A stretch of 64,000 nucleotides of DNA, from the NCBI GenBank assembly GCA_003490145.1, contig QULQ01000001.1, forward strand, positions 248,001-312,000, given 5' to 3'. A program made the translations under genes and the position numbers. The DNA comes from Lachnospiraceae bacterium OM04-12BH. Lineage in GTDB: Bacteria; Bacillota; Clostridia; Lachnospirales; Lachnospiraceae. The first letter of the stretch is position 1; each line of letters begins with the position of its first letter. This document shows, piece by piece, positions 1 through 7,549 of the stretch. Under the pieces are notes generated by a model. The model saw only the letters and a list, made by a program, of their open reading frames with translations. It was not told the origin of the DNA and did not search any database.

Positions 1-21
1 ACCACGCTTTTATAGATATTT

Positions 22-1371
22 CTACTGTAAGCGTTCGGTTTCCCTGCCCCGTTCCGGTTCTTTTTCCAGTCTTAAAATACTGTCTATGTTCTGTTTGATA
101 ACGTCGTATTCCTTGACCTGTTTTTTCAGCTTGCCATAATCAGTGTAAAGGGCTTCTTTCTGCGCTTGGAGCTTCCCGTATTCTTCCTGCATGGCGGCAA
201 GATTGGGGAGCTTGGTAACGCCCGCCGCTTTCAATGCCTTTGCCGCCGCTTCATGGAGTATCAGACTGCTTTCCTGCTTTGCCCGGTATGTGTCCTTATC
301 CTTTGCCCTGCGGTATGCTTCATAGACGGTTTTTGTTTTTTGGTAGGTGGTAACGTGCTTCATCAGCACCGCCATGTCTGCAAGACGTTTCTCCACGCTC
401 TTTAATGCGTCTGCTGTCTTTTCATTTTCCGCATTTATTTCTTCAATCCGGCTGACTAAATCCGCGTACTGCTCAATCTTGTGTTCTGTCAAGAAATTCA
501 TAGTTTTTGCAGCCAGTTTCAGATTATGGATTTTCGCCCACTGTTCATAGCCCCGGCTCTCTTGTGCCTTGATACTACTTTCAATGTCGATAAGCAGCGA
601 TACGCCGCGCTGCTCTTTGGGAGCTTTCGCTGCCTTTGTGCGCTTGCCTGCAATCCGTTCTTTGATTGCTTCCTCTGTATAATCTGCACCGAGGGTTTTT
701 AAGCGGGTAAAGCGTTCCTGTCCGGGAGCGCGGCAGGAGATATATTTTCCCGGCTTTATCTCATAGCCCGCCGCCTGTAACCGCTGCAATAATTCTTCAA
801 AACTTGCTACTTGGGGGATAAGTGTATCAACGGCAATTTTTAGCTTGCCTTTCCAACTTGTTCCCGTCTTTTCCGCTTGATATTCTGCATAGCTTTTTCC
901 CTTACTGCCTTTACCCGGAATGACAACGGACAGCCCGTTTTCCCTGCACAGCTTATCACTTATGTTCCGTATGCCGTAGTAACTGCGCTTATTGGAATTG
1001 TACTTATGGTAGTCAACAAAGTTGACCGCACAAAAAATGATATGGTTATGGATATGCCCTTTGTCTATGTGGGTAGTCAAGACGTATTCATGCTGTCCCT
1101 TTGTTACCGCGTCGGCAAGCTGTTTTCCGATTGTGTGGGCTTTCTCACAGTCCACCTCTCCCGGTTCAAACGATTGTATCAGATGAAAGGCTAAGTTGTT
1201 CCCTTTCTGCCGAGCCTGCGACAAAGTATATTCAAACTCAATATCTGCAGTTTCATAGCTGCACCCAAAGGAGGACACAAGCGTTTTCCCGTCTGTCTTA
1301 TCCGGGTTTTGGATATAATCAAGGGCTTTGCTCAACGTGCTTTTAATAGGCTTAATCTTTGTAACCGCCAT
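22..1371 (-). CDS. ICE relaxase, MobP-type (relaxase/mobilization nuclease)
   Basis: This protein would nick the element at its origin of transfer and pilot the strand during conjugation. It has 449 residues. The N-terminal third is a relaxase domain with the metal-binding histidine cluster H101, H106, H108 and H110. Tyr19, in an ALDYIQNP context, is a candidate nicking tyrosine (inference). Residues from about 290 to the end are Lys/Glu-rich and probably coiled coil. It overlaps the mobC-like gene upstream by 40 bp, an arrangement familiar from Tn1549-type elements, which implies translational coupling. The stop codon is inside the window, so the gene is complete. The transfer genes it works with must lie left of the window. 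The family call is secure; the exact MOB subfamily is inferred. Confidence 0.93.
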   Translation of the reverse strand: MAVTKIKPIKSTLSKALDYIQNPDKTDGKTLVSSFGCSYETADIEFEYTLSQARQKGNNLAFHLIQSFEPGEVDCEKAHTIGKQLADAVTKGQHEYVLTTHIDKGHIHNHIIFCAVNFVDYHKYNSNKRSYYGIRNISDKLCRENGLSVVIPGKGSKGKSYAEYQAEKTGTSWKGKLKIAVDTLIPQVASFEELLQRLQAAGYEIKPGKYISCRAPGQERFTRLKTLGADYTEEAIKERIAGKRTKAAKAPKEQRGVSLLIDIESSIKAQESRGYEQWAKIHNLKLAAKTMNFLTEHKIEQYADLVSRIEEINAENEKTADALKSVEKRLADMAVLMKHVTTYQKTKTVYEAYRRAKDKDTYRAKQESSLILHEAAAKALKAAGVTKLPNLAAMQEEYGKLQAQKEALYTDYGKLKKQVKEYDVIKQNIDSILRLEKEPERGRETERLQ

Positions 1372-1661
1372 ATCTCCGCAAGCACCCCCTTTATTTCCTC
1401 TATGTCCTCTTGGTAGACGCTGCCTGTCGCATTGACACGCTTTGCAATCTGATTGACGTTGACCCCGATTTTCTGTATCTCCGCTGTCATGGCTTTTATG
1501 TCGCTATGGTCTGTCTGAATGATATACCCGTCAATGGCAATCTTGCGAAGATACGCCGCCATATTTTGGGTAGGGACGAGCTTCATTTTCTGTTCAATCA
1601 ATGCCCGTTCTTCCTCTGTTACATAGAATTTGATTTGTACTTTTCTTTTGCGTCCGTTCAT
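1332..1661 (-). CDS. mobC: MobC-like relaxosome accessory protein
   Basis: This is a 109-aa basic protein that begins MNGRKRKVQIKF and continues with a TEEERALIEQKM stretch, as expected for the ribbon-helix-helix relaxosome protein MobC. Such proteins bind oriT and help the relaxase nick. I chose the ATG at 1661 because it has an AAAGGA ribosome binding site about 8 nt upstream. The open frame extends further upstream to 1727 without a comparable site. It overlaps the relaxase start by 40 bp, so the two are probably made together. The family call rests on context, the N-terminal pattern and length. Confidence 0.85.
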   Translation of the reverse strand: MNGRKRKVQIKFYVTEEERALIEQKMKLVPTQNMAAYLRKIAIDGYIIQTDHSDIKAMTAEIQKIGVNVNQIAKRVNATGSVYQEDIEEIKGVLAEIWRLQRLSLLKAR

Positions 1662-1849
1662 GCAATCGTTCCTTTCCATTCCGAGGGTTTTGGACACTTC
1701 CCAACAAGCAATTTTTAACCGACGCACCGCAGGGCGGGAGGGCGAAAATACGGAAAAGGGTACTCTTTTCCTATGCTTGCTAAGAAAGTTTTTTATCTTT
1801 TATGTCCTTATTTCCCTCTACGGAGAAAAAACCATTTTGCCGAACTTAT

Positions 1850-1891
1850 GCAAAAGAAAAACGCTGCAATCTCAAAAAAGATTACAACGCT
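1850..1891 (-). terminator. Intrinsic terminator after the Xre regulator gene
   Basis: On the minus strand the arms at 1879-1891 and 1860-1872 pair over 13 positions if G-U pairs are allowed, with a 6-nt loop, followed by TTTTTCTTTTG. On the plus strand the same pairs become C-A mismatches, so the terminator works only leftward. It lies just past the stop of the regulator at 1926-2279 and would insulate it from mobC. Confidence 0.7.
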
Positions 1892-1925
1892 TCCGAAAAT
1901 CCATATTCAATTTTGCCGGACGTTT

Positions 1926-2279
1926 CTATTTGTCCTCTTTTTCGACTTCTGAAATTTCCTTTGCGGTTGCTGTTACAATCCGTATGCCGTTATCGCTCAT
2001 ATCATCAAGCAGAGCGTCGAGCTGCCGCCGCTTTGTATCTTTTCCGACGGGCGTATCTAAAAGAAACTGGTCTACGGATATATTGTAACGGAGCATAAGC
2101 TCAAAAAAGATTTGCAGACTGGGGTGCTGTCCTTTATTCTCAATATTCGCAAGGTAGCGAGGGGAAATATACATTTCATCACTTACCTGTTTGCGGCTTT
2201 CCTTGCGTCCTGTCCGCGCAGCTTTTATCGCTTCTCCAAAGGCTTTGAAGTCATATTTTTCTACTGGTCTTTTTGCCAT
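1926..2279 (-). CDS. Xre-family helix-turn-helix regulator of the ICE
   Basis: A 117-aa cytoplasmic DNA-binding protein. Residues about 13-65 form an Xre/Cro-type helix-turn-helix (FGEAIKAAR, then RKQVSDEMYISPRYLANIENKG). Residues 66-117 form a short charged tail. Small Xre regulators in this position of Tn1549/Tn916-like elements control mobility or cargo genes. It is transcribed away from the cargo operon that starts near 2,440, with roughly 160 bp of shared AT-rich upstream DNA, so autoregulation and control of the divergent operon are plausible but not shown. It is followed by its own terminator. Confidence 0.85.
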   Translation of the reverse strand: MAKRPVEKYDFKAFGEAIKAARTGRKESRKQVSDEMYISPRYLANIENKGQHPSLQIFFELMLRYNISVDQFLLDTPVGKDTKRRQLDALLDDMSDNGIRIVTATAKEISEVEKEDK

Positions 2280-2439
2280 ATTTATTCACCCAGTTACATT
2301 TTACTGTTCCCCTTTCTTCTTGGATATGTCTATACAGTTCCACTAATTAGCCATAATAATTCATATTTATATACTTGCTATTATTCGTATGTCCGACTAT
2401 AATTATACTGATATGATTTGTAGAAAGGACTTGGGTGTT

Positions 2440-2628
2440 ATGGAATATATGTCTTGCCCCGAAGCAGCGAAGAAATGGGGAATTTCTGAAAGGCGGGTAC
2501 AGGTACTTTGCAGAGAAAACCGCATACCGGGTGTTTCAAAACTTGGATATATGTGGCTGATACCAAAGGACGCTGAAAAACCGATTGACGGGAGAACAAA
2601 ACGAGGAAAGGAGCTGCACCATGAATAA
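2440..2628 (+). CDS. Small helix-turn-helix DNA-binding protein coupled to the response regulator
   Basis: A 62-aa protein with an excisionase/MerR-like winged-helix pattern: SCPEAAKKWGISERRVQVLC, then GVSKLGYMWLIPKDAEKP. I chose the ATG at 2440 because an AGAAAGGA site lies about 10 nt upstream; the frame is open to an ATG at 2389 with no such site. Its last 8 bp overlap the start of the response regulator gene (2621), so it is likely the first gene of the cargo operon. It may be an accessory DNA-binding protein for the two-component module or a remnant of another regulator. The specific role is unknown. Confidence 0.78.
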   Translation: MEYMSCPEAAKKWGISERRVQVLCRENRIPGVSKLGYMWLIPKDAEKPIDGRTKRGKELHHE

Positions 2629-3319
2629 AGTTTTGATTATAGATGATGATAAAGAGCTTTGCGCTCTTATGAAAAAGTGCATAGAGCAGGAAAAATTATC
2701 AGCCGTAACTGTATATAACGGTATTGAGGGGGTTCGTCTAATTGATGAAAATAAAGATAGCTATTCCCTTATTATTTTGGACGTAATGCTGCCGGATATA
2801 GACGGGTTTCAGATTCTCCAAAAAATTAGAGATACAAGCAATATCCCGGTGCTTATGCTTACTGCAAAAAGCAGCGAAGAAGATAAAGTTTTCGGTCTGC
2901 GACTGGGAGCAGACGACTACTTGACAAAGCCATTTGGTATTAACGAGCTTTTGGCGCGTGTCAATTCCCTTATCCGGCGATATACCACCTTAAACCCCTT
3001 TACGGCAGACATAGACAGCATATCGTTGAAAGATATGGTAATTGACAAATTAAATCGTACAGTTACGGTCAAAGATATTCCCGTTTTGCTTACAGGAAAA
3101 GAATTTGATTTACTTCTCTTTCTTGCTTCCAACAAAGGACGAGTATTTACCAAAAAACAAATTTATTCACAGGTATGGGAGGAAGAATACGCTTTTGATG
3201 ATAGCAATATCATGTCTTTTATTAGCAAATTAAGGAAAAAGATTGAGCCAGACCCCGACCACCCCTTTTACATTTTAACTGTCCGGGGTGTCGGCTACCG
3301 TTTTAACAAGGAGGCGTAA
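2621..3319 (+). CDS. OmpR/VanR-family response regulator
   Basis: A 232-aa transcription factor. The receiver domain (1-115) keeps the acidic pocket D8-D9-D10, the phosphorylated D54 (ILDVMLPD), T81 and K103. The C-terminal winged helix (about 130-230) contains the recognition region and the closing VRGVGYRF motif of OmpR-type regulators. The ATG at 2621 has an AGGAAAGGAG site. The histidine kinase follows after 1 bp, so they form a cognate pair. The likely target is the transporter operon at 4350, whose promoter carries three 8-bp direct repeats spaced like OmpR-family binding sites. The family resembles VanR and the regulators of lantibiotic immunity, but no van resistance genes are present. 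Confidence 0.93.
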   Translation: MNKVLIIDDDKELCALMKKCIEQEKLSAVTVYNGIEGVRLIDENKDSYSLIILDVMLPDIDGFQILQKIRDTSNIPVLMLTAKSSEEDKVFGLRLGADDYLTKPFGINELLARVNSLIRRYTTLNPFTADIDSISLKDMVIDKLNRTVTVKDIPVLLTGKEFDLLLFLASNKGRVFTKKQIYSQVWEEEYAFDDSNIMSFISKLRKKIEPDPDHPFYILTVRGVGYRFNKEA

Positions 3320-3320
3320 C

Positions 3321-4244
3321 ATGGATATAAATGTTTATCTTTTCATAGTGATAGCCCTTATGCTGCTTATTATTATGTATCTCCTTTTTGTCTTACGGCG
3401 TGTGCGGACACAGCTTGCGCTGATAAAAGACGCCTTAGAGGATATAAAGGGCGGGAATTTGAACCGACGTATTTTAGCAGGCGAAAACGATATGACAAAA
3501 ACAATTTGCTATGACATTAACAAAATAGCAGTAAACAGTCAGGCGCAGCTTATACGGCAAAGACAATCTGAACAGGCATATAAACGGCTGATGACAAGTC
3601 TTTCACATGATGTAAAGACCCCGCTTGCTTCTCTTGTAGGTTATCTGGAAGCGGTTGAAAACAAAATTGTTATTGGAGAGGAAAAGGACGAATATATCCA
3701 TGTCGCACATGAAAAAGCCCACTATATGAAATCCTTTGTGGAAAATTTGTTTGAATGGGTAAAACTGGATTCCGGAGAGCAGATTTTTCATTTTGAAAAA
3801 TTTGACCTTAACGAGTTATCCCGCAACATTATAGCGGATTGGATTCCCGTCTTAGAAAGCAATCATTTTGAATATGAGTTTGTCATACCCGAAACAGAGT
3901 ATTTTATTCACATAGATGTAAACGCATATACCCGCGTACTTAACAATCTTTTTCAAAATATTATTATCCATAGTGCGGGAGATAAAATGGCACTGCATAT
4001 TTGTGAAGATATACAACAAGCTAAAATTATAATTTCAGATAATGGAAAAGGAATAGCTCCCGATAAGCTGCCACATATTTTTGAAAGAATGTACCAGTGC
4101 GACCAGTCGCGGTCTGCAAAGGGAAATGGTTTAGGACTGGCGATTGCTAAAGAGCTTATCAGTGTTCACAAAGGAACCATTACCGCTGAAAACAGCTCTG
4201 ATAAAGGGACTGTATTTACTATATTGCTTCCCAAAGCCCTGTAA
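3321..4244 (+). CDS. Membrane-bound sensor histidine kinase
   Basis: A 307-aa kinase. One transmembrane helix at about residues 4-26 is followed by a short linker resembling HAMP and the dimerization helix with the phospho-acceptor H96 (SLSHDVKTPLASL). The ATPase domain shows an N-box (LNNLFQNIIIHS), a G1 box (DNGKGIAPDKLPHIFERMY) and a G2 box (GNGLGLAIAKEL). There is no second helix and almost nothing outside the membrane, so it cannot bind an extracellular ligand in the classical way; signal may come from the membrane or from the adjacent ABC transporter (inference). An AAGGAGG site precedes the ATG at 3321. Confidence 0.92.
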   Translation: MDINVYLFIVIALMLLIIMYLLFVLRRVRTQLALIKDALEDIKGGNLNRRILAGENDMTKTICYDINKIAVNSQAQLIRQRQSEQAYKRLMTSLSHDVKTPLASLVGYLEAVENKIVIGEEKDEYIHVAHEKAHYMKSFVENLFEWVKLDSGEQIFHFEKFDLNELSRNIIADWIPVLESNHFEYEFVIPETEYFIHIDVNAYTRVLNNLFQNIIIHSAGDKMALHICEDIQQAKIIISDNGKGIAPDKLPHIFERMYQCDQSRSAKGNGLGLAIAKELISVHKGTITAENSSDKGTVFTILLPKAL

Positions 4245-4281
4245 ATAATGCGGGGCTTTCCTGCTATAAAACAAGAAAAAA

Positions 4282-4324
4282 GCAAGGTTTCGGCAAGGTT
4301 ATGGCAAGGTTGATACTATATAAT
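4282..4324 (+). promoter_or_regulatory. Operator-like triple direct repeat fused to a -10 box, upstream of the ABC transporter operon
   Basis: GCAAGGTT occurs three times at 4282-4289, 4293-4300 and 4304-4311, an exact 11-bp period (one helical turn). A perfect TATAAT follows at 4319-4324. The position of a -35 hexamer (about 4296-4301) lies within the repeats and does not resemble TTGACA, the usual layout of a promoter activated by an OmpR-family regulator. The likely ligand is the response regulator encoded at 2621 (inference). The transcript leader before the ATG at 4350 would be only about 20 nt. Confidence 0.75.
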
Positions 4325-4349
4325 GGGAGGTAGAAAGGAGGAAAAGACA

Positions 4350-5117
4350 ATGACTATCATTTCTACTGAAATGCTGAAATGGAAACGCAATAAGACAGTC
4401 TTAGGTATCTTTATTCTAACTGCAATTTTAGGAATATTCGCAGTTGAACGTGCTTTCAGTATATCAAGAAGTAGCTCACTAATGAATAGTTTTAGTGATT
4501 TATACACATTGGCATTTAAGAACCTTACAAGTTTGTTTCTGCCTATTGTGTTGAGTATGTTTGCAACCACATTGTTCTTTGATGAACAGAAAAATGATAC
4601 CTTAAAAGGACTTCTGATTATTCCGATTTCCAAAACGCAACTTTATTTTTCAAAGATAGCAGTGGTAATTTTTATGTCATTAGCACTATGTCTGCTTACT
4701 TTTGCAATCTGTATTCTTGGCGGCTTTCTTGCAGGCGGCTTTACAGATTTGAATACGGAAACAATTTTACAGGCGGGATTATTATTTTTAGCCGGTGGCG
4801 TGTTAGTTCCACTTGCAATGCTCCCCGTTATTTTTTTAGCAACATTGGCAAAGGGATATGTTCTACCGATTGGGGCTGCATTACTTTATCTTGTGCCTGT
4901 CGTGCTTATTCCGTCGGGGATTATGGGACTGCACCCACTGGCGAGTGTTATGGGAATTTATCCCTATATTTCATCTGACGCAGCAGAAATGGTTAAGAAA
5001 TGGGCGGGAGGAATAGAAATAACTATATCTCCGAATATCTGTTTAATTTCTCTTTTGGTAATTGGAAGTATTTCAGCCATTGTTTCCGTACTTGCATTGC
5101 GGAAACAGACCTATTGA
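4350..5117 (+). CDS. ABC transporter permease, lantibiotic-immunity (MutE/EpiE-like) type, first of three
   Basis: A 255-aa integral membrane protein with about six hydrophobic segments. It has the typical start of ABC-2 permeases for antimicrobial-peptide immunity: an amphipathic TEMLKWKRNK segment, a first helix, and a conserved DEQKNDTLKGLLIIPISKTQ cytoplasmic region around residues 80-100. It probably helps expel or extract cell-wall-active peptides. The ATG at 4350 follows AAAGGAGG. It is the first gene behind the repeat-type promoter, 12 bp upstream of the ATPase gene. It resembles the permeases at 6049 and 6789 in motif order. Substrate cannot be told from the sequence. Confidence 0.88.
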   Translation: MTIISTEMLKWKRNKTVLGIFILTAILGIFAVERAFSISRSSSLMNSFSDLYTLAFKNLTSLFLPIVLSMFATTLFFDEQKNDTLKGLLIIPISKTQLYFSKIAVVIFMSLALCLLTFAICILGGFLAGGFTDLNTETILQAGLLFLAGGVLVPLAMLPVIFLATLAKGYVLPIGAALLYLVPVVLIPSGIMGLHPLASVMGIYPYISSDAAEMVKKWAGGIEITISPNICLISLLVIGSISAIVSVLALRKQTY

Positions 5118-5129
5118 AAGTGAGGATAT

Positions 5130-6056
5130 ATGATGAATAAATATGTAATTGAAACAAAACAACTGACAAAAACTTATGGAGAGCAAACGGTAGTCAATTC
5201 TGTTAATATCCATGTGAAACAAGGACAGATATATGGGCTGTTGGGGCGTAATGGGGCGGGTAAAACCACAATTATGAAAATGATTTTGGGGTTGACCGAT
5301 ATTACTTCCGGCGAAGTAGACGTATTCGGTCAAAATATCAAAGGGAGGGAAAAAAGAGTATATCCCCGGATTGGTGCTATTATTGAAACACCCGGCTTTT
5401 ATCCGAATTTAACAGGTACGGAAAACTTGGAGATATTTGCAAAACTGCGCGGTACTGCTGCGCCAAATGCAGTAAAAAACGCCTTGGAGATTGTCGGTCT
5501 GCCTTATCGGGACAAAAAATTGTTTAGCAAGTATTCTCTTGGAATGAAGCAGCGTCTTGGAATAGCAAATGCTATTTTACATGACCCTGAACTGCTAATC
5601 TTAGATGAACCCACAAACGGTCTTGACCCGATAGGCATTGCAGAAGTAAGGGACTTTATTAAGACTTTAAGTATCGAGCGCGGAAAAACAATTCTTATTT
5701 CCAGTCATATTCTGTCCGAAATTGCACTACTGGCTGATGACATCGGCATTATTGACCATGGTGTACTACTGGAAGAAAACAGCATGAATGAGCTACAAAA
5801 GAAAAACAGTAAGTATATACTTCTGCAAGTTTCTGATATACCGAAAACTTCTCTTGTTTTGGAAAGGCAGTTTGGGGTTACCGAATATTCCGTACAGGAC
5901 GAACACACCCTGCGGATTTATGACACTTCGTTGGATATGGCTGCTGTCAATAAAGCTCTTGTGGTACAGGATATAGCTGTTATCAGTTCTCAGCTATGCA
6001 ATGATACATTAGAGGACTATTTCAAAAAAATCACAGGAGGAGAAGGAATTGCTTAG
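5130..6056 (+). CDS. ABC transporter ATP-binding protein, lantibiotic-immunity (LanF-like) type
   Basis: A 308-aa cytoplasmic ATPase. Walker A is GRNGAGKTT (residues 39-47). The signature is LGMKQRLGIA in place of the common LSGGQ, as is usual for LanF/BcrA-type ATPases. Walker B is LLILDEPTNGLDP, and the switch histidine sits in SSHILSE. Residues past about 220 form the variable C-terminal extension of this family. It is the only ATPase for three permeases in the operon. Its stop codon overlaps the TTG start of the next permease, implying coupled translation. Start is at 5130 or the adjacent ATG at 5133. Confidence 0.94.
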   Translation: MMNKYVIETKQLTKTYGEQTVVNSVNIHVKQGQIYGLLGRNGAGKTTIMKMILGLTDITSGEVDVFGQNIKGREKRVYPRIGAIIETPGFYPNLTGTENLEIFAKLRGTAAPNAVKNALEIVGLPYRDKKLFSKYSLGMKQRLGIANAILHDPELLILDEPTNGLDPIGIAEVRDFIKTLSIERGKTILISSHILSEIALLADDIGIIDHGVLLEENSMNELQKKNSKYILLQVSDIPKTSLVLERQFGVTEYSVQDEHTLRIYDTSLDMAAVNKALVVQDIAVISSQLCNDTLEDYFKKITGGEGIA

Positions 6057-6780
6057 GCTGATACAGGCAGAGTTTCTTAAACTGCGTCGAAAAAAATTTA
6101 TTGTGTTAATGCTGTTATCCGCTCTTTTCATGCCACTTCTTGCAGTTTTTTATTTCAGAAGTGCTGATAAAACAGTTATTGAACCATTACAATTTTATAA
6201 GTGGACTACATTCAGCTATACAGCTTGGATTATACTTCCTGTTGTATTGGGTTTGGTTTCTACTATGCTCATGTATGACGAAAATCAAAACGATATGCTC
6301 AAACAGTTGTGGATTATACCGATTAGCAAGACAGGATATTTTTTTAGCAAATTTATTGTTGTACTGTCTTATTCCGTTTGTTTTATGTTGCTTACAGCCA
6401 TAGCGTCTGTATTTTTCGGTATGCTTCCCGGTTATATAACCTTTGAATGGAATAGTATCAGTTATCTATTTAAGAAATGTATTGAAATCGCCATACTTAC
6501 CGCATTTTCCATATTACCACTTTTAGCGGTTGCAGCTGCCGGGAAGAACTATATACTCCCTGTATGTGTGACACTGGTTTACACCTTTCTTAGCTTTATT
6601 TTGCTTATGGTTAATATGTACCTACACCCTCTATCCAGTGCAACAGCAATTATCATGCGAGATATTCCCGGTGTTATTTTGGCACAGGAAGTCAATATTC
6701 CGGCTGCACTTTTTTGTATCGGTATATGGACTATTGTTTCTATCGTATTTGCGTACATTTCCTTAAAGCATAGAAAGTGA
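6049..6780 (+). CDS. ABC transporter permease, lantibiotic-immunity type, second of three
   Basis: A 243-aa membrane protein with about six helices. It starts LLRLIQAEFLKLRRKK and has the conserved DENQNDMLKQLWIIPISKTGYF cytoplasmic segment also seen in the 4350 gene. The start is a TTG at 6049 inside the end of the ATPase gene, with a strong AGGAGGAGAAGG site upstream; no ATG with a good site lies nearby. The 8-bp overlap suggests translational coupling that would fix stoichiometry with the ATPase. It is likely a LanE-type subunit, assigned by order and motifs only. Confidence 0.88.
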   Translation: MLRLIQAEFLKLRRKKFIVLMLLSALFMPLLAVFYFRSADKTVIEPLQFYKWTTFSYTAWIILPVVLGLVSTMLMYDENQNDMLKQLWIIPISKTGYFFSKFIVVLSYSVCFMLLTAIASVFFGMLPGYITFEWNSISYLFKKCIEIAILTAFSILPLLAVAAAGKNYILPVCVTLVYTFLSFILLMVNMYLHPLSSATAIIMRDIPGVILAQEVNIPAALFCIGIWTIVSIVFAYISLKHRK

Positions 6781-6788
6781 GTGATTGA

Positions 6789-7526
6789 ATGATGAAAGAA
6801 TTGATTTGGGCAGAACATCAAAAACTCCGACGTTCAAAAATTGTGTTGGTCGCCATATTCGCAGTTATTATGGTTGCAATTATTGTTTTTACTCAAGGGC
6901 AGTTTTCTTTTGGGGAAAAACGCTATATAGATGACGCAGGGTGGTTTATGAACGCAGCACAGTCTTTAGCAACTTTTTTTGTTCTTCCTGCGGTTATTGC
7001 ACTTTTGGGGAGCTATATGATTTGTCGTGAGGAACAAGAAGATACTATTAAATCATTACGTTTAATTCCTATAAGTGAAGCTAAAATGACGATTGCAAAA
7101 TTACTTATTACTTTTGCATTTAGCGTACTCTTTTATTTGCTGCTTTTCGGCATTACATTTTTAGTTGAAGTTATTTTACATTTTAGGGGCTTGTCTATCA
7201 AAATGATTTTAAGTTTTTTCAAAATCTATTTACTTGACGGCATTGGGATTTTCTTTGCTATTGCACCTGTTATTGCGGTTGTATCAAGAATAAAGAAAGG
7301 CTATTGGCTTGCTTTGATTTTTACAGTAATTTATTCTTTTGCAGGATTATTCACAAGTATATCCGATGTTCTTTCGGCTTGCTATCCTATTACTGCTACA
7401 TTCAATATTTCCGGCTATTATTCTGCCACCTTTGGAGAAATCATTATTAGCCTTATGAGTTTGTTCTTTTGTGGATTGTTTTCTGTCTTGATTTTAATAT
7501 CTAAAAAAACAATCAAAAATAAGTAA
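6789..7526 (+). CDS. ABC transporter permease, lantibiotic-immunity (LanG-like) type, third of three
   Basis: A 245-aa membrane protein with about six hydrophobic segments. It begins MMKELIWAEHQKLRRSK and contains REEQEDTIKSLRLIPISEAKMTIAK, the cytoplasmic motif shared with the two other permeases. It follows the second permease by 8 bp and ends the cargo operon; a hairpin-rich stretch and a terminator come next. Either adjacent ATG (6789 or 6792) may be used, and the ribosome binding site is weak, consistent with coupling to the upstream gene. Probably a LanG-type partner. Confidence 0.87.
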   Translation: MMKELIWAEHQKLRRSKIVLVAIFAVIMVAIIVFTQGQFSFGEKRYIDDAGWFMNAAQSLATFFVLPAVIALLGSYMICREEQEDTIKSLRLIPISEAKMTIAKLLITFAFSVLFYLLLFGITFLVEVILHFRGLSIKMILSFFKIYLLDGIGIFFAIAPVIAVVSRIKKGYWLALIFTVIYSFAGLFTSISDVLSACYPITATFNISGYYSATFGEIIISLMSLFFCGLFSVLILISKKTIKNK

Positions 7527-7549
7527 TGATACAACCAACATCTGCCGGA

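Noticed and set aside
2621..4244. Vancomycin-type VanRS resistance system
   Set aside because: The regulator and kinase resemble VanR/VanS, but no vanH, vanA/B ligase or vanX gene follows; the ABC transporter operon does.
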